64,000 nucleotides of DNA from Phycisphaeraceae bacterium. GTDB taxonomy: Bacteria; Planctomycetota; Phycisphaerae; Phycisphaerales; UBA1924. A program made the position numbers and the translations under genes. The stretch spans positions 1 through 64,000 of the forward strand of contig JAHBXG010000007.1 of NCBI GenBank assembly GCA_019636565.1. Reading direction: 5' to 3'. Below are positions 61,594 to 64,000 of the stretch, piece by piece; position 1 is the first letter of the stretch; each line of letters begins with the position of its first letter. The notes under the pieces were generated by a model, which made no database searches, was not told where the DNA came from, and was given only the letters and a program-made list of their open reading frames with translations.

Positions 61594-62630
61594 TTCCCTC
61601 CGACTGTCCGCTCGTGGTGGTGGGGGCGACCGGCGCAGTCGGTCGCGAAGCGCTCGCGATTCTCGAAGTGCGCGGACATCGCGCAGATCGCATTCGGGCG
61701 GTCGCATCGGCACGCTCGGCGGGATCGACAATTCCGTACGCCGGAAGCACAATCCCGGTCACCGAAGCGGGACCCGCCAGTTTCGTCGATTGCAAGGTGG
61801 CCCTGTTCTGTGCGACTTCCGACATCGCACGCACGCTTGCCCCCGCGGCACGTGCCGCGGGCTGCGCTGTTGTTGACAATTCGTCTGCGTTTCGCGCCGA
61901 ACCAAACGTGCCGCTGGTGGTTCCCGAAGTGAACGGCGCTGAGGTTGCGGCCGCCGCATCGCCCGCGATCATCGCCAACCCGAACTGCTCGACAATTCTG
62001 CTCCTCGTGGCCTTGGAGCCGATCCGGAAACGCTTTGGAATCGAGCGGATCGTGGTTTCGACTTATCAGGCGGTCTCGGGTGCTGGCGCCGCGGCTATCA
62101 CGGAACTAAAGACGCAGGCCACCGACATGCTCGCCGGCCGCGAGCCCCGAACAAACGTCTTCGCGGAACCGTGCGCTTTCAACGTCTTCAGTCACAATTC
62201 CGCGATGGATGAGGCGACGGGGCTCAACGGCGAAGAGAAGAAGATGATCAGCGAGACGCGCCGCATCTGGCACGATGCAAACGTCGAGGTCTCGCCAACC
62301 TGCGTCCGCGTTCCGGTCGTTCGCGCTCACTCAGAGTCCGTAACGATGACCTTGGTCACTCCGGCGTCGGAGGCTGAGGTCCGTCAGTCGTTTGAGGGCG
62401 CGCAGGGCGTTTTCCTCATCGACGATCGCAAGGCCAACAAGTTTCCCACGCCTTTGCACGCTTCGGGCACGGACATCGTCTTTGTGGGCCGCTTGCGTGC
62501 CGATCCCGGCTCCAAGCGTGACGCCCAAGGCAGAACGCGCAATCATTGCCTGTTCTTGTCCGGCGACCAGTTGCGCAAAGGTGCGGCGCTCAACGCGATT
62601 CAAATCGCCGACCTGCTCTTCGCTAAGTAG
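61590..62630 (+). CDS. asd: aspartate-semialdehyde dehydrogenase
   Basis: Reduces aspartyl phosphate to the semialdehyde between the kinase and dehydrogenase steps of the preceding fusion enzyme. The 346-residue protein has VVVGATGAVGREALAILEVRG at the N terminus (NADP site), the catalytic cysteine in IANPNCSTILLL, and SHNSAMDEATGLNGEEKKMI, then RVPVVRAHSES with the active-site histidine. The ATG at 61590 overlaps the previous stop as ATGA. It closes the operon, so all steps from aspartate to homoserine are encoded here. Confidence 0.95.
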   Translation: MIPSDCPLVVVGATGAVGREALAILEVRGHRADRIRAVASARSAGSTIPYAGSTIPVTEAGPASFVDCKVALFCATSDIARTLAPAARAAGCAVVDNSSAFRAEPNVPLVVPEVNGAEVAAAASPAIIANPNCSTILLLVALEPIRKRFGIERIVVSTYQAVSGAGAAAITELKTQATDMLAGREPRTNVFAEPCAFNVFSHNSAMDEATGLNGEEKKMISETRRIWHDANVEVSPTCVRVPVVRAHSESVTMTLVTPASEAEVRQSFEGAQGVFLIDDRKANKFPTPLHASGTDIVFVGRLRADPGSKRDAQGRTRNHCLFLSGDQLRKGAALNAIQIADLLFAK

Positions 62631-62809
62631 CGAACCTGTAAAGGGTTGGAGGTTCCACGGCCGCACGCCCGCGTCCTTTGTGGGAGTTGACTGGCAGCCC
62701 CCCATTTTCTGAGTCATAGTTGAAGCGAGTAGAGCAGAGATCGCCGTTCGCGGCGTCGTTGTCGTTTCATTCTCGCCGCTCCCAACTCGAATTCTGCCGG
62801 AGGCCTTCC

Positions 62810-63457
62810 ATGATCCGATCTGCGCTCGCGCTCTCTGCACTCTGTGCGCTTTCAACCGCTTCGCTGACGAGCGCAGCGGCGATTCAACTGCGGATGCAAG
62901 GTGACTCGTCACCCGCCGCGAGCAACCTGAGCTATGTGCATCTTCTGGCCTGGTTCCAGGAGTCGGGGCCGTCCACGCAGCACGAGGCCCTGGGGGGCTG
63001 GGCGCTTACCGACGCAGCCAAGAACGGCGTGAATATGGTCGATGTGACCACATCGATCGAGCAGAACATTTCGCTCGGCGTCTTCGACGATCCCATCGGA
63101 GCCGCACGCTACACCGTAATCGGTGTCTATGACGATGGCGGCGTCTCTGTGACGATGCTCGATTCAGCGTTCATCCCGGGCTTCAGCGACTGGACCAGTC
63201 TCTTTGCAACCTCGGAATCGACCGTGCAGTCATGGCTCGAATCGGGCGACACCGCCTCGCTTTACAACTGGTTTCACAATGAGATGGTGCTGTCCGGGTT
63301 CGCGCCGGAAATGGGTGTTCGCGCGTCGCAGGTCGACTTTTCGATCGCGGATGTCAACGGCACCAGTTTCATAGATTATGCCGAGATTCCAAGCCCTGCA
63401 GCGTGGGTCGCCCTTGTCGGCACGGGCCTGGCTGCATTCCGGCGTCGCCGTCTTTAA
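62810..63457 (+). CDS. exported protein with PEP-CTERM-like tail
   Basis: A 215-residue exported protein. The signal peptide (SALALSALCALSTASLTSAAA) is followed by a beta-rich domain (HLLAWFQESGPSTQHEALGG). The end is IPSPAAW, a hydrophobic run (VALVGTGLAAF) and RRRRL, the PEP-CTERM layout with PSP for PEP. GGAGG stands 7 bases before the ATG at 62810; the frame is open to 62720. No known family for the main domain. Its TAA shares two bases with the stop codon of the convergent mqnC. Confidence 0.83.
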   Translation: MIRSALALSALCALSTASLTSAAAIQLRMQGDSSPAASNLSYVHLLAWFQESGPSTQHEALGGWALTDAAKNGVNMVDVTTSIEQNISLGVFDDPIGAARYTVIGVYDDGGVSVTMLDSAFIPGFSDWTSLFATSESTVQSWLESGDTASLYNWFHNEMVLSGFAPEMGVRASQVDFSIADVNGTSFIDYAEIPSPAAWVALVGTGLAAFRRRRL

Positions 63458-64000
63458 CGCGCAGCCTGGAGCGCACCCGATCGTGACTTGATCTGTACCT
63501 GAAGAGCAACTTTCTGCTCTCGTGGCGCCTCTTGGTGCATCTTTCGCGCCCGGTGCTTTGACCAGTCGGTGACGCACAGATCCGGCGAGTCCGCTCCGGA
63601 GTGCACTTTCAATATGTCGTAGACATTGTCACGCTGCGCGGGGATGAAGCCGCCGCCACGGATCAGGCGGCACAACACCGCCTCGTCAAGGCAGTACGTG
63701 GTCCCCGCGCTGCTCACCACGTTTTCTTCCATCATCACGCTGCCCATGTCGTTCGCGCCGAACGAGAGCGCGACCTGACCGATGTGCGGTCCCATCGTTA
63801 CCCAGGAACTTCCGATCGAATAGATGTTGTCGAGCATCAGGCGGCTGAGCGCCTGTGTGCGCAGATAGTCTGTGCTTCCGCTCATGCGGACTCTCCGCCC
63901 GAATTCTTCCGCGCCCGCAACCGACTTGTAGTCCACTTCCGAGTTCTCACCCCAGGCAAACGCGCGGGCCAGAACATCGCCCGGAAACTCGGATGCGAGT
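63454..64000 (-). CDS. mqnC: cyclic dehypoxanthinyl futalosine synthase, 3' part
   Basis: C-terminal 181 residues of MqnC, a radical SAM enzyme of the futalosine route to menaquinone. The frame runs through the window edge. Family marks are DYLRTQALSRLMLDNI, SSWVTMGPHIGQVAL, FGANDMGSVMMEENVVSSAG and TTYCLDEAVLCRLIRGGGF. The radical SAM cysteines would be beyond 64000. The last 40 residues (HQEAPREQKVALQVQIKSR) are an extension past the usual C terminus. Only the 3' part is seen, so integrity cannot be judged. Confidence 0.92.
   Translation of the reverse strand, partial: LASEFPGDVLARAFAWGENSEVDYKSVAGAEEFGRRVRMSGSTDYLRTQALSRLMLDNIYSIGSSWVTMGPHIGQVALSFGANDMGSVMMEENVVSSAGTTYCLDEAVLCRLIRGGGFIPAQRDNVYDILKVHSGADSPDLCVTDWSKHRARKMHQEAPREQKVALQVQIKSRSGALQAAR

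Noticed and set aside
1..64000. CRISPR arrays, tRNA or rRNA genes, insertion sequences
   Set aside because: No regularly spaced direct repeats, cloverleaf-like sequence, rRNA segments or transposase motifs were noticed on reading; a covariance search was not possible.

Overview
The window looks like a chromosomal segment of a planctomycete, most likely of class Phycisphaerae. It is GC-rich and gene-dense, and many start codons lack a clear Shine-Dalgarno site. Several features fit that group: secreted proteins ending in paired CPADLN...DD.DFV.FA.AYD dockerin-like repeats, proteins with PEP-CTERM-like tails, a futalosine-pathway menaquinone gene (mqnC), a prepilin-like protein, and a short repeat whose reverse strand reads NPKRKRG. 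I found no rRNA, tRNA, CRISPR array, transposase or phage gene. The lineage call is inference from these traits, not from a marker gene comparison.

Layout. 0-10 kb: a secreted protein of unknown function, then a minus-strand run of fibro-slime protein, membrane Ser/Thr kinase, carboxypeptidase-regulatory-domain protein and lepA. A hicA-hicB toxin-antitoxin pair is wedged behind lepA, and beyond it lies a second, displaced copy of the last 201 bases of lepA. 10-24 kb: DUF486 membrane protein, SLC13-type transporter, DegP-like protease, queC-queE, a retropepsin-like protein with a winged-helix regulator, trmB, PrkA kinase, a P460-like cytochrome, an NHL-type protein and an ECF sigma/anti-sigma pair. 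24-36 kb: two PH-domain membrane proteins, nitroreductase, a MarR-GNAT fusion, another GNAT, a small unknown protein, polyphosphate kinase 2, a long carB, a YoaK-STAS fusion and nhaA.

36-44 kb is an island of four large exported proteins (arginine/agmatine-deiminase-like, unknown, endonuclease/phosphatase-like, subtilisin-like), all ending in the same dockerin-like module, with a 52-aa entericidin-like lipoprotein among them. 43.5-53 kb is a long minus-strand run: formylglycine-generating enzyme-like protein, amidohydrolase, prepilin-like protein, polyphosphate glucokinase-like ROK kinase, gnd, zwf and a GH63-type glucosidase. The last four suggest a route from released glucose through glucose-6-phosphate into the oxidative pentose phosphate pathway. 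53-56.7 kb is a tightly overlapping 5-oxoproline unit, pxpB-pxpC-MFS transporter-pxpA.

56.7-62.6 kb is the most striking region. A sigma70-like promoter starts almost exactly at the first helix of what reads as a SAM-I-clan riboswitch. It precedes four co-directional genes of homoserine and methionine synthesis: a cystathionine gamma-synthase-type enzyme, an aspartokinase-homoserine dehydrogenase fusion that appears to lack ACT (feedback) domains, a second PLP transsulfuration enzyme, and aspartate-semialdehyde dehydrogenase. The last three overlap by 4 bases each. The inference is that control of the pathway has moved from allostery to RNA. The window ends with a PEP-CTERM-like protein and the 3' part of mqnC, whose stop codons overlap tail to tail.
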